Positions 52,063 to 59,951 of a DNA stretch of 64,000 nt are shown one piece after another. A program made the position numbers and the translations under genes. Source of the stretch: Halorussus lipolyticus (lineage in GTDB: Archaea; Halobacteriota; Halobacteria; Halobacteriales; Haladaptataceae); the NCBI RefSeq assembly GCF_029338375.1, contig NZ_CP119804.1, forward strand, positions 992,001 through 1,056,000. The letters run 5' to 3'. The notes under the pieces were generated by a model that worked only from the letters and a program-made list of their open reading frames with translations, was not told the origin of the DNA and did no database searches. Each line of letters begins with the position of its first letter. Position 1 is the first letter of the stretch.

Positions 52063-52495
52063 CGGGGCGACTGCAATCCTGTTCCTCGGGATGTTCATCA
52101 GCTTCGGTGTCGCGTACACCGCGGCGAGTAACGGGTTCGATCAGGTCCACGGGGCCTACGAGGAGGACGCCGACGAGGCGCTGGCCCGCCAGAACACGGA
52201 CATCGCGTTCGACAGTACCAACGTCGCCAATCAGGGCGGGCAGTTGTACCTGAACACCTCGGTCAACAACACTGGGTCCGAACCGCTGTCGGTGAATGAC
52301 ACCGACATTCTTATAGATGGAAATTACATCAAACCAACGAGCAACAAAATGGTGACGTTGGAAGTGAACGGAAACGGCGATACCGACCTCTGGCTTCCGG
52401 GTGAGACGCTCCGCGTCGAAATCGCGGTCGGTGCCGACCCCTCGCGGGTGAAAGTCGTGACCGGGACGGGCGTGGCCGGGACGGAGGTGGTCTGA
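52046..52495 (+). CDS. arlF: Archaellum stator-related protein ArlF
   Basis: A 149-residue protein with one N-terminal membrane helix (GATAILFLGMFISFGVAYTAAS) followed by an outside beta-sandwich domain with VNNTGSEPLSVNDTDILIDG, the FlaF/FlaG pattern. It anchors the motor to the S-layer and interacts with ArlG. It starts ATG 52046, inside the end of arlCE; its stop is directly followed by the GTG of arlG. Confidence 0.92.
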   Translation: MGFSVSGATAILFLGMFISFGVAYTAASNGFDQVHGAYEEDADEALARQNTDIAFDSTNVANQGGQLYLNTSVNNTGSEPLSVNDTDILIDGNYIKPTSNKMVTLEVNGNGDTDLWLPGETLRVEIAVGADPSRVKVVTGTGVAGTEVV

Positions 52496-52954
52496 GTGGC
52501 GAGCGTCTCCAGTTCCCACCTCATCCTGTTCATCGCCAGTCTCATCGTCGCCGCCAGCGTCGCCGGGACGTTCACGCAGGGCGTCCAGCGACTCTCCTCG
52601 GCGTTGGGCGACCGGAGCGTGGACGTGAGCGGAGACATTCGCACAGACATCTCTATCATCAGCGACGCCGGTAGTAGCGCCATCTATCAGGAAAGCGGTG
52701 GCGACGGGATGATTACGGTACTGGTGAAAAACACCGGGTCACGAACACTCGACGCCGAGAGTGACCAAATTGAAGTGCTGGTAGACGGAAAATATCAACC
52801 GGACGTAACCGTCTCGGTCGTGGACGGCTCGGCGTGGGCAGGCGGTAACGTCGCCAAAGTGGAGATTCCACAGTCCCTCGGTTCGGGCGACCACCGCGTG
52901 AAAATCATCGTGAACGGCGATAGTGACGTACTGCGGTTCAGAATCCAACCATGA
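52496..52954 (+). CDS. arlG: Archaellum stator-related protein ArlG
   Basis: A 152-residue protein of the same layout as ArlF: N-terminal helix [18 protein letters not shown], then a beta-rich domain with [24 protein letters not shown] and a strand ending [12 protein letters not shown]. With ArlF it forms the stator filament in the pseudoperiplasm. Starts GTG immediately after the arlF stop; ends overlapping arlH (ATGA). Confidence 0.92.
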   Translation: MASVSSSHLILFIASLIVAASVAGTFTQGVQRLSSALGDRSVDVSGDIRTDISIISDAGSSAIYQESGGDGMITVLVKNTGSRTLDAESDQIEVLVDGKYQPDVTVSVVDGSAWAGGNVAKVEIPQSLGSGDHRVKIIVNGDSDVLRFRIQP

Positions 52955-53712
52955 GTCAAGATAACCTCTACTCCCTCGGTCTGGAAGACCACGACAGACT
53001 GAATCACGAACTCGGCGGCGGTATTCCCCGCGGGTCCATCGTCCTCATCGAGGGCGACTACGGGGCCGGAAAGTCCGCGATGAGCCAGCGGTTCAGCTAC
53101 GGCCTCTGCGAGACGGGCCACTCGGTGACGCTCCTCTCGACGGAGTTGACCGTCAGCGGGTTCATCGACCAGATGCACTCGCTGTCCTACAGCGTCGAGG
53201 AGCATCTGTTAGACGAACGCCTGCTGTTCCTCCACGCCGACGTGGACACCGGCGGCGGCCGGTTGACCACCGCCGAGGACGACGAGGGTAATCGGAAGGA
53301 ACTCCTCAACCGGTTGATGAACGCCGAGGCCATGTGGCAGGCAGACGTCATCGTCATCGACACGTTCGACGCCATCCTGCGTAACGACCCCAAGTTCGAG
53401 GCCCTGATTCGCCAGAACGAGGAGCGCCAAGCCGCGCTCGAAATCATCTCGTTCTTCCGTGATTTGGTCTCGGCGGGACAGGTCATCGTCCTCACGGTGG
53501 ACCCCTCGACCGTGGACGAGGAAGCAATCGGACCGTTCCGGGCCATCGCCGACGTGTTCATGGAACTCCAGATGGTCGAAGTCGGCAACGACGTGCGCCG
53601 GAACATCTCGGTCAAGCGATTCGCCGGCATGGGCGAACAGGTCGGCGACACCATCGGGTTCTCGGTGCGGGCCGACGCCGGAATCGTCATCGAAAGCCGT
53701 AGCGTCGCCTAA
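52951..53712 (+). CDS. arlH: Archaellum motor ATPase-like regulator ArlH
   Basis: A 253-residue KaiC/RecA-fold protein. It has Walker [17 protein letters not shown] at about 32-46, [17 protein letters not shown] (sensor-like strand), Walker [14 protein letters not shown] at about 131-143 and [16 protein letters not shown]. It binds ATP and ArlI and likely governs motor assembly or switching. Start overlaps the arlG stop by 4 bases; arlI starts 13 bases after its stop. Confidence 0.95.
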   Translation: MSQDNLYSLGLEDHDRLNHELGGGIPRGSIVLIEGDYGAGKSAMSQRFSYGLCETGHSVTLLSTELTVSGFIDQMHSLSYSVEEHLLDERLLFLHADVDTGGGRLTTAEDDEGNRKELLNRLMNAEAMWQADVIVIDTFDAILRNDPKFEALIRQNEERQAALEIISFFRDLVSAGQVIVLTVDPSTVDEEAIGPFRAIADVFMELQMVEVGNDVRRNISVKRFAGMGEQVGDTIGFSVRADAGIVIESRSVA

Positions 53713-53725
53713 CTGAGTCTCCACC

Positions 53726-55510
53726 ATGACAGAGCACGGGACCGCACAGATTCAGGACGACCTTCGGGAAGTGGCGATGCGACGCCCCCACCTCCGGGAC
53801 TACCTGAAGCGGTTCAAGCAGTTCACCGGGGAGTTCCCGCGGCTCATCGACGAGCCGAGCGACGAGTGGGAAGCCGACAAACCCAACGTCATCTACCCCG
53901 TCGGCGGTCCCATCTACTGTCACGTCTACGGCGACGTGGGCCAAGACACCGAGTACTACGCGGTCGAACCCGAGCTTTCGGGCACCGAACAGGAGCTGTT
54001 CGGCAAGGTCCGGGGCGAGATTCTCGAAAAGAGCGTCAAGAAGCCCGCGCCCCAAGACGAGGGGGAGTACGACGACCGAATCGAGGAGCTACTCGACGAT
54101 ACCGTGCTGGTCAACGACGGCGAGACCGGCGGTGGCGGCGTTGACCTCCAGAATCTCTCGGCCCAGCAGATTCTGAACTGGATAAAGAACGTCTCGTACA
54201 ACGACTTCAAGCACAACGTGCGGACGTTCTCGACCGACGACATCGTGCGGGTCGTCAAGGACTTCACCAACATCGGCACCTACGAGGTGTCCGAACAGAC
54301 CTACGAGAACATCCGGTATCGGTTGAACCGCGACATCGTGGGATTCGGCCCGCTGGAACCCATCATGCGCGACCCGGCGAACGAGGACATCCACGTCATC
54401 GGTCCTCACGAGACCTACGTGGACCACGGCACGTTCGGCATGCTCGGGACCAGCGTGGACTTCGGGTCGCCCGACAGGTTCGACAACTGGTTGCGAAACA
54501 TGGGTGAGCGAATCGGGGACCCGGTGTCGGACTCCGACCCCATCGTGGACTCGACCCTGCCCGACGGGTCGCGTATCAACATCATCTACTCCGACGACGT
54601 GAGCCTGAAGGGGCCGAGCCTCACCATCCGTCAGGGCGAGGGCACGCCCCTGTCGGTGGCCCAGATTACCAAGTGGGGGACGCTCAGCCCCAAGCTTGCG
54701 GCGTACCTCTGGCTCTGTCTCGAAAACGAACAGACCGTGTTCGTGGTCGGGGAGACGGCGTCCGGGAAGACCACCACCCTGAACTGTATCATGTCGTTCA
54801 TCCCGCGGGACTCGAAGATTTACACCGCGGAGGACACCGCCGAGGTCCTGCCGCCTCACGACACGTGGCAACAGCTACTGACTCGTGAGGGCGGCGGCGA
54901 GGACAGTTCCGACGTGGACATGTTCGACCTCGTGGCGGCCGCGCTCCGTTCGCGCCCGGACTACATCGTCGTGGGTGAGGTCCGTGGCGAGGAGGGTCGG
55001 ATGGCGTTCCAAGCCGCCCAGACCGGTCACCCCGTGATGCTGACCTTCCACGCGTCCGACATCGTGTCCATGATTCAGCGTTTCACCGGGGACCCCATCA
55101 ACATCCCCGAGACGTTCATGGACAACGCCGACGTGGCGCTGTTCCAGAACCGAGTCAAGCAGGGCGACGACGTGCTTCGTCGCGTGACCTCGGTGCAGGA
55201 AATCGAGGGGTACTCCAAGGAGATGGGCGGTGTCGTGACCCGCCAGTCGTTCTACTGGGACCCCGTGGAGGACGAAATCGTCTTCCAAGGCATGAACAAC
55301 TCCTACGTCCTCGAGGAGCAGATTGCGACCCTGCTGGGGTACGAGAACACCCGCGACATCTACAACGAACTCGACTTCCGCGCCGAGATTATGGAGCGGA
55401 TGATAGAGGAGAACATTCTGGGCTACCACGACGTCAACGAGACCATCGAGTCCTTCCAGCGCGACGGCGTGGACGGACTGCCCTTCGACATCCACCGGTC
55501 CATCGACTAG
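53726..55510 (+). CDS. arlI: Archaellum secretion/rotation ATPase ArlI
   Basis: A 594-residue type II/IV-like hexameric ATPase that drives both assembly and rotation. The N-terminal domain extends to about 300 (with an acidic insert). The core has Walker A VFVVGETASGKTTTLN at about 340-355, the Asp box IYTAEDTAEVLPPHDTWQQLL, Walker B RSRPDYIVVGEVRGEE and the His box TGHPVMLTFHASDIVSMIQRF. It works with the membrane platform ArlJ, which here is separated by a 559-base gap. Confidence 0.96.
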   Translation: MTEHGTAQIQDDLREVAMRRPHLRDYLKRFKQFTGEFPRLIDEPSDEWEADKPNVIYPVGGPIYCHVYGDVGQDTEYYAVEPELSGTEQELFGKVRGEILEKSVKKPAPQDEGEYDDRIEELLDDTVLVNDGETGGGGVDLQNLSAQQILNWIKNVSYNDFKHNVRTFSTDDIVRVVKDFTNIGTYEVSEQTYENIRYRLNRDIVGFGPLEPIMRDPANEDIHVIGPHETYVDHGTFGMLGTSVDFGSPDRFDNWLRNMGERIGDPVSDSDPIVDSTLPDGSRINIIYSDDVSLKGPSLTIRQGEGTPLSVAQITKWGTLSPKLAAYLWLCLENEQTVFVVGETASGKTTTLNCIMSFIPRDSKIYTAEDTAEVLPPHDTWQQLLTREGGGEDSSDVDMFDLVAAALRSRPDYIVVGEVRGEEGRMAFQAAQTGHPVMLTFHASDIVSMIQRFTGDPINIPETFMDNADVALFQNRVKQGDDVLRRVTSVQEIEGYSKEMGGVVTRQSFYWDPVEDEIVFQGMNNSYVLEEQIATLLGYENTRDIYNELDFRAEIMERMIEENILGYHDVNETIESFQRDGVDGLPFDIHRSID

Positions 55511-55664
55511 CGGGCGTATCGACGCTCTTTCGCGTTCCAGCGATGTTCCCGTCGTCCGGGCCAAACGACGTACGGTCGCTTTCGACGGTTCGATGGGTTC
55601 GCTCCCGGAGGAGACACTTGTGACTCACCCAAGGTTTATGCGCCCTATCGGAGATGGCTCGGGT

Positions 55665-55862
55665 ATGACTCGCGTCCGCCGCGCCCACTACGGGGCGCTC
55701 GTCGGCGTCGGCCTCGTCGCTGGCGCGCTCGTCGTGACGCTGGTCGGCGAGTGGCCGCGCGTGCAGTCGCTCCTCGGGGGCGTCATGGTGGTCTGCTCGG
55801 CTCTGCTGGTTCTCAAAACGACCGCCGTCGTCGCCGGTGTTCTACTTCGGACGCTCGATTGA
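55665..55862 (+). CDS. Small membrane protein between arlI and arlJ
   Basis: A 65-residue protein with two hydrophobic helices (HYGALVGVGLVAGALVVTLVG and LLGGVMVVCSALLVLKTTAVVAGVLL) and short polar ends. ATG 55665 is taken because TTTATGCGCCC about 30 bases upstream is TATA-like. No family recognised. In archaellum clusters I know, arlI and arlJ are adjacent, so an inserted gene here is unusual. Confidence 0.62.
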   Translation: MTRVRRAHYGALVGVGLVAGALVVTLVGEWPRVQSLLGGVMVVCSALLVLKTTAVVAGVLLRTLD

Positions 55863-56069
55863 ACTACCATCTCCGATATTAGGGAAATAAAATTATAGCT
55901 TTAACACCACTATACAGTTCTTTAACGTGTCAAAGCACGTTTTGTAGTCGTTCGACCACCGCGACTATTCCGATAGTTTACAGCTTTCCGTTCGGGAGTC
56001 CAATATTTCAAGGGGAAAGAGGGATGATGGTGGGACGTAAACCCGCGAACACAGCGGCCTCCGACGACC

Positions 56070-57806
56070 ATGGCGACCCAAGAAGAACCCGCAGAGAACG
56101 CGACCGACGTGAAGGACATCGTGTCGGGGTTCATCAACTCGACCATCGAGTCCTACCGGCACATGGAGACGCCAGTCTCCCGGTACCTCACGCTCGTCGT
56201 GTTCCCGTCCATCCTGTTCTTCGTGCTGACGGTCCTCGTCTACGTCGTCACGGACTTCCCGCCGCTCATCTCGATGCCCATCCCGTCGCTGGGCCTCCTC
56301 GCACTCGGGGTGTCGGTCCTCTACCCCAAAATCCTGCGCGACCAGAAGCGCAAGGAGATAGAGGACCGCCTGCACCTGTTCATTACCCACATGACCATCC
56401 TCTCGACGGCGAACATCGACCGCGTGGAGGTCTTCCGGACCCTCGGCGAGGAGGAAGAATACGGCGCACTCGCCGAGGAGATGCGCCGCATCACCCAACT
56501 GGTGGACACGTGGAACCAGAGTCTGGACGACGCCCTGCGCATCCGGGCGAACAAGTCGCCGAGCAAGCCGTTCGCCGACTTCCTCGACCGACTGGCGTAC
56601 ACCATCAACGCGGGCCAAGAGGTGCAGGACTTCCTGCTGTCCGAACAGGACGTGGTGATTCAGAACTACGTCACTATCTACGAGGGGTCGCTCCAGAACC
56701 TCGAAGTCATGAAGGACCTCTACCTCTCGATGGTCCTGTCCGTCACCTTCGCGCTCGTGTTCGCAACCGTCCTGCCGATTCTGACGGGGACCAACCCGAC
56801 GATGACGGTCAGCGCCGTCGTCGTGATGTTCGCGTTCGTCCAGACCGGGTTCCTCGTGATGATTCGCAACACCGCGCCCTACGACCCGGTGTGGTACCAT
56901 CCGGACAACGTGACGACCGACTCCGAGTGGCGCATCCGCATCGCGGTCGGGGTCGGGTTCCTCCTCACCATCGTCGCAATGGTCGCCTGTCTGCTGGTGC
57001 TGATGGGCCAGACCAGCATCGACCCCGACACGATACCCCTCCCGTTCTTCGCCGCGATTCCGACGACGCCCCTGCTGATTCCCGGCCTCGTCGTCCGGAG
57101 CGAGGAGGAACACATCAAGGAACGCGACGACGAATTCACCAACTTCATCCGGGCGCTGGGCGCGACCGAAACCGCCAAGCAGAGTACCACGACCAAGGTC
57201 CTCGAAAGCCTGCGCGGCAAGGACTTCGGCGCGCTGACCGACAACGTGGACGACCTCTACAAGCGCCTCAACATGCGCATCGAACCCGCGATGGCGTGGC
57301 GACACTTCACCGCCGACTCGCGGTCGTACCTCATCCAGAAGTTCTCCGAGATGTTCCTCGTCGGCCGGCAGATGGGTGGCGACCCCAAGCAGTTGGGCGA
57401 ACTCATCTCCAGCAACATGAACGAGGTCCTCCAACTCCGCGAGCGCCGCGAACAGTCCACCGTCACCCTCATCGGTGTCCTCTACGGGATTACCGCGGCC
57501 TCGACCTTCGCGTTCTTCATCGGCCTCGAAATCGTCGAAGTGCTGGCCAGCATGTCCATCGGTCTCGACACCAGCCAGTTCGACTTCGGGACCATCATCC
57601 ACACCGACGTCTACGACATCCCGACCATCGAGTACCTGCTGGTCATCATCATCCTGCTGAACTCCGTGCTGTCGTCGCTGATGATTCGCATCGCCGACGG
57701 CGGCCACAAGGTCAACGCCTACATGCACTTCGTCTTCCTGACGTGGGGGTCCAGCAGTATCGCGGTGTTCACCCGCATCGTCGTCGGGTCGTTCCTGAAC
57801 GTCTGA
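56070..57806 (+). CDS. arlJ: Archaellum membrane platform protein ArlJ
   Basis: A 578-residue polytopic protein, the membrane base of the archaellum, related to type II secretion GspF/PilC. About seven to nine hydrophobic segments: one pair at about 45-90 (LTLVVFPSILFFVLTVLVYVV, PSLGLLALGVSVLYP), a central group at about 215-315, and a C-terminal group at about 470-570. Cytoplasmic loops carry the T2SF-type helical domains (DRVEVFRTLGEEEEYGALAEEM and TTKVLESLRGKDFGALTDNV). Preceded by an A/T-rich promoter-like region at 55870-55930. Confidence 0.93.
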   Translation: MATQEEPAENATDVKDIVSGFINSTIESYRHMETPVSRYLTLVVFPSILFFVLTVLVYVVTDFPPLISMPIPSLGLLALGVSVLYPKILRDQKRKEIEDRLHLFITHMTILSTANIDRVEVFRTLGEEEEYGALAEEMRRITQLVDTWNQSLDDALRIRANKSPSKPFADFLDRLAYTINAGQEVQDFLLSEQDVVIQNYVTIYEGSLQNLEVMKDLYLSMVLSVTFALVFATVLPILTGTNPTMTVSAVVVMFAFVQTGFLVMIRNTAPYDPVWYHPDNVTTDSEWRIRIAVGVGFLLTIVAMVACLLVLMGQTSIDPDTIPLPFFAAIPTTPLLIPGLVVRSEEEHIKERDDEFTNFIRALGATETAKQSTTTKVLESLRGKDFGALTDNVDDLYKRLNMRIEPAMAWRHFTADSRSYLIQKFSEMFLVGRQMGGDPKQLGELISSNMNEVLQLRERREQSTVTLIGVLYGITAASTFAFFIGLEIVEVLASMSIGLDTSQFDFGTIIHTDVYDIPTIEYLLVIIILLNSVLSSLMIRIADGGHKVNAYMHFVFLTWGSSSIAVFTRIVVGSFLNV

Positions 57807-57812
57807 GACGAC

Positions 57813-58835
57813 CTACGTCCGGTGAATCACGAAGAACGCCGCAATCCCCGCGATGGCCAGCGCGAACCAGTAACTCGCCACCCGATAGACCAGCGCCACG
57901 CTCGCGGCGACGTCGGGCCGGAGCGTGGTCAACGCGACCAACAATCCCACGAGGGCAAACTCGACGCCGCCGACTCCTCCGGGCGTCGGGACGATGCCGG
58001 CGAGCGAACTCGCCGGGACGACGAACAGGACCAACATCGGGTTGAGCGGATGGCCGAGCGTCTGGCCCGCCAGATAGAGCGGCGCGGCGAAGAACAGCCA
58101 CCCGACGTAGGCGAAGACCAGCGTGTAGGCGAGTCGCCGGCGGTTGTCCGCGATGCGGTCCACCAGTTCGTAGAACTCGTCGATGCGGTCCCGGATGTCC
58201 TCGGGGTTGATTCGGTCCACGTACTTCGACACCGGCGATAACACCTTTACGACGAGCGACTCCACGAAGTTCCGCTTGCGGTACGAACCGTAGATGAGAA
58301 TCGGAATCAGGATGGCGAGCGCGCCGAGGCCACCGACCAGAATCTCGGCCTGTCTGGGGACCTCGCCCTGCACCAACAGCGCGATGGTGCCGAGACCGGC
58401 GAACGTGAAGAAGGGCAGGAGATTGAGCAGGTCCGCGGTCACGACGCTGGCGAGACTGTCCTGATAGTTGGCCTCGGTGTCGGCGGCCAGCACGTAGGCG
58501 ATGAACGGCCCGCCGCCGGCCTTGCCGAACGGCGTGGCGTAGTCGGCGAACGTGGCGGCGAAGTAGGTGACGACGATTTTGGTAAACGGGACATCCACGT
58601 CTACGGTTGCGAGAATCACGTCCCACGACTTCGCCCAGATGACGAGCGAGACCACCGTCGAGAGGCAGGCCAATCCGAGCCAGAGCGGTCGGGCACCGCT
58701 CAGGGTAGCGAAAATTTCTCCCCAGCCGATGACTCGACCGAAGAAATAGAGGAGTAAGCCGGCGACCACGAATCCGGCGACGGCCTTGACCGCCGTGCGC
58801 CGGTCGAACACCTCGCCGGACGTTTCGGTGGACAT
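57813..58835 (-). CDS. Flippase-like membrane protein (UPF0104/lysylphosphatidylglycerol synthase TM family)
   Basis: A 340-residue protein with about eight transmembrane segments. Family features: YFAATFADYATPFGKAGGGPFIAYVLA (about 90-116, the 'R.G.E..R...L' region is replaced by GKAGGGPF), the central AFYELVDRIADNRRRL-like cytoplasmic loop, and VPASSLAGIVPTPGGVGGVEFALVGLL, the conserved 'PTPGG.G..E' motif. Relatives flip or move lipid-linked groups. It lies antisense between arlJ and cheF, with only 6 bases between its stop and that of arlJ. Its role there is not clear. Confidence 0.85.
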   Translation of the reverse strand: MSTETSGEVFDRRTAVKAVAGFVVAGLLLYFFGRVIGWGEIFATLSGARPLWLGLACLSTVVSLVIWAKSWDVILATVDVDVPFTKIVVTYFAATFADYATPFGKAGGGPFIAYVLAADTEANYQDSLASVVTADLLNLLPFFTFAGLGTIALLVQGEVPRQAEILVGGLGALAILIPILIYGSYRKRNFVESLVVKVLSPVSKYVDRINPEDIRDRIDEFYELVDRIADNRRRLAYTLVFAYVGWLFFAAPLYLAGQTLGHPLNPMLVLFVVPASSLAGIVPTPGGVGGVEFALVGLLVALTTLRPDVAASVALVYRVASYWFALAIAGIAAFFVIHRT

Positions 58836-58973
58836 CTATCCCTTAGTCACGGCCGAGGGACAGTTAGGTCTCTTGGCTCTCGGGGCGTATCGAGTACCGA
58901 AAAAATATTTACCCCGACTGAGAATTGGCGATTAGAGAGAGACGCGCCGAAAGCGGGCGTCGCTCGCCAAACC

Positions 58974-59828
58974 ATGTCCGAAAAGGTCATCGCAGACTTC
59001 GTTGCACGCTTCAGCCTCGATACGTTCGATTCGCCCGAACCCGTCAAGGGGCGAATCGTCCTCAGCAGGAAGCGACTGGTGTTGGCGACCACCGACTCGA
59101 AGCGGACCATCCCGCTCTCGGCCATCTTCGACATCAACGTGGGCCACGTCCCCGGCGACTTGGAGTCGTTCTTCCAAGACACTATCACCATCGCCTACCG
59201 CGAGGACGACCGTCGCCGGGTCGCGGTCGTCGAGGCCGGGAGCGAGGAGGTCGCGCGGTTCAAGACCGTCCTGTTCAAGGCCGAACTCAACGGGACGAAG
59301 ACCCAGATTAAACATCCCGCGCGGGTCGGCGGTCGGGTGACGGGCGCGAACTTCCGGTCGGCGAAACTCAAGATTCGGCCGGGGGAAGTCGAGTTCGCCT
59401 GCGCCGACCCCGTGACGGTGGACCTCGCCAACGTCACTCACTTCCAGAAGGCCAAGCGCGACATCGGCCCGGTGTTGGTCGTCCGCCACGCCGACGAGGG
59501 CCAGTCGGTGACCTCGGAGTTCGGCATCGAGTCCGACCGGAAACTCAACCTGTTGGGTCGATACCTCCGGTTGGAGTACTCCGAAGTCGCCCAAGAAGTC
59601 GAGGACCTCGACGTCTCCGAGGACGAGATGGAGGCGCTGGTCGCCATCTACTCCGGCGCGCGGAGCGGTGACCTCGCCGGAACCCTCGGCGTGGATTCGA
59701 GTCGGGTGACGATGATTCTCAACGACCTCCGGGAGAAGGGCCTCGTGGACGAGGGCGAGAAGGGTCTCTCGCTGACCGCGAGCGGGCAACTCGTCGTCAG
59801 CGACCGTATCGAATCGGTCAACACCTGA
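58974..59828 (+). CDS. cheF: Archaellum-chemotaxis adaptor CheF
   Basis: A 284-residue archaea-specific protein (DUF439). The N-terminal part has two PH-like beta domains: ADFVARFSLDTF ... VKGRIVLSRKRLVLATTDSKRTIPLSAIFDI, then VEFACADPVTVDLANVTHFQ. The C-terminal winged helix is SEDEMEALVAIYSGARSGDLAGTLGVDSSRVTMILNDLREKGLVDEG. CheF links phosphorylated CheY to ArlCE and is needed for switching. It is set apart from the che block by the whole arl operon and the antisense flippase-like gene. Confidence 0.93.
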   Translation: MSEKVIADFVARFSLDTFDSPEPVKGRIVLSRKRLVLATTDSKRTIPLSAIFDINVGHVPGDLESFFQDTITIAYREDDRRRVAVVEAGSEEVARFKTVLFKAELNGTKTQIKHPARVGGRVTGANFRSAKLKIRPGEVEFACADPVTVDLANVTHFQKAKRDIGPVLVVRHADEGQSVTSEFGIESDRKLNLLGRYLRLEYSEVAQEVEDLDVSEDEMEALVAIYSGARSGDLAGTLGVDSSRVTMILNDLREKGLVDEGEKGLSLTASGQLVVSDRIESVNT

Positions 59829-59915
59829 GTTCGCCCCGGTTTTCGCCCGAGTATCGCCGGTTTTCGTATTCTCGACTATTTTTACACGTACTGTATTAAC
59901 GAAAGACTCCTATGG

Positions 59916-59924
59916 ATTTTTATA
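59916..59924 (+). promoter_or_regulatory. TATA box of the hybrid histidine kinase
   Basis: TTTTTATAC lies 28-36 bases ahead of the ATG at 59952, consistent with a leaderless transcript. Confidence 0.6.
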
Positions 59925-59951
59925 CGCCCGATTGGTAACAACCAACATAAT

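Noticed and set aside
55965..57728. 587-codon minus-strand frame opposite arlJ
   Set aside because: Antisense shadow with His/Asp/Val repeats; ArlJ on the plus strand is clearly the gene.
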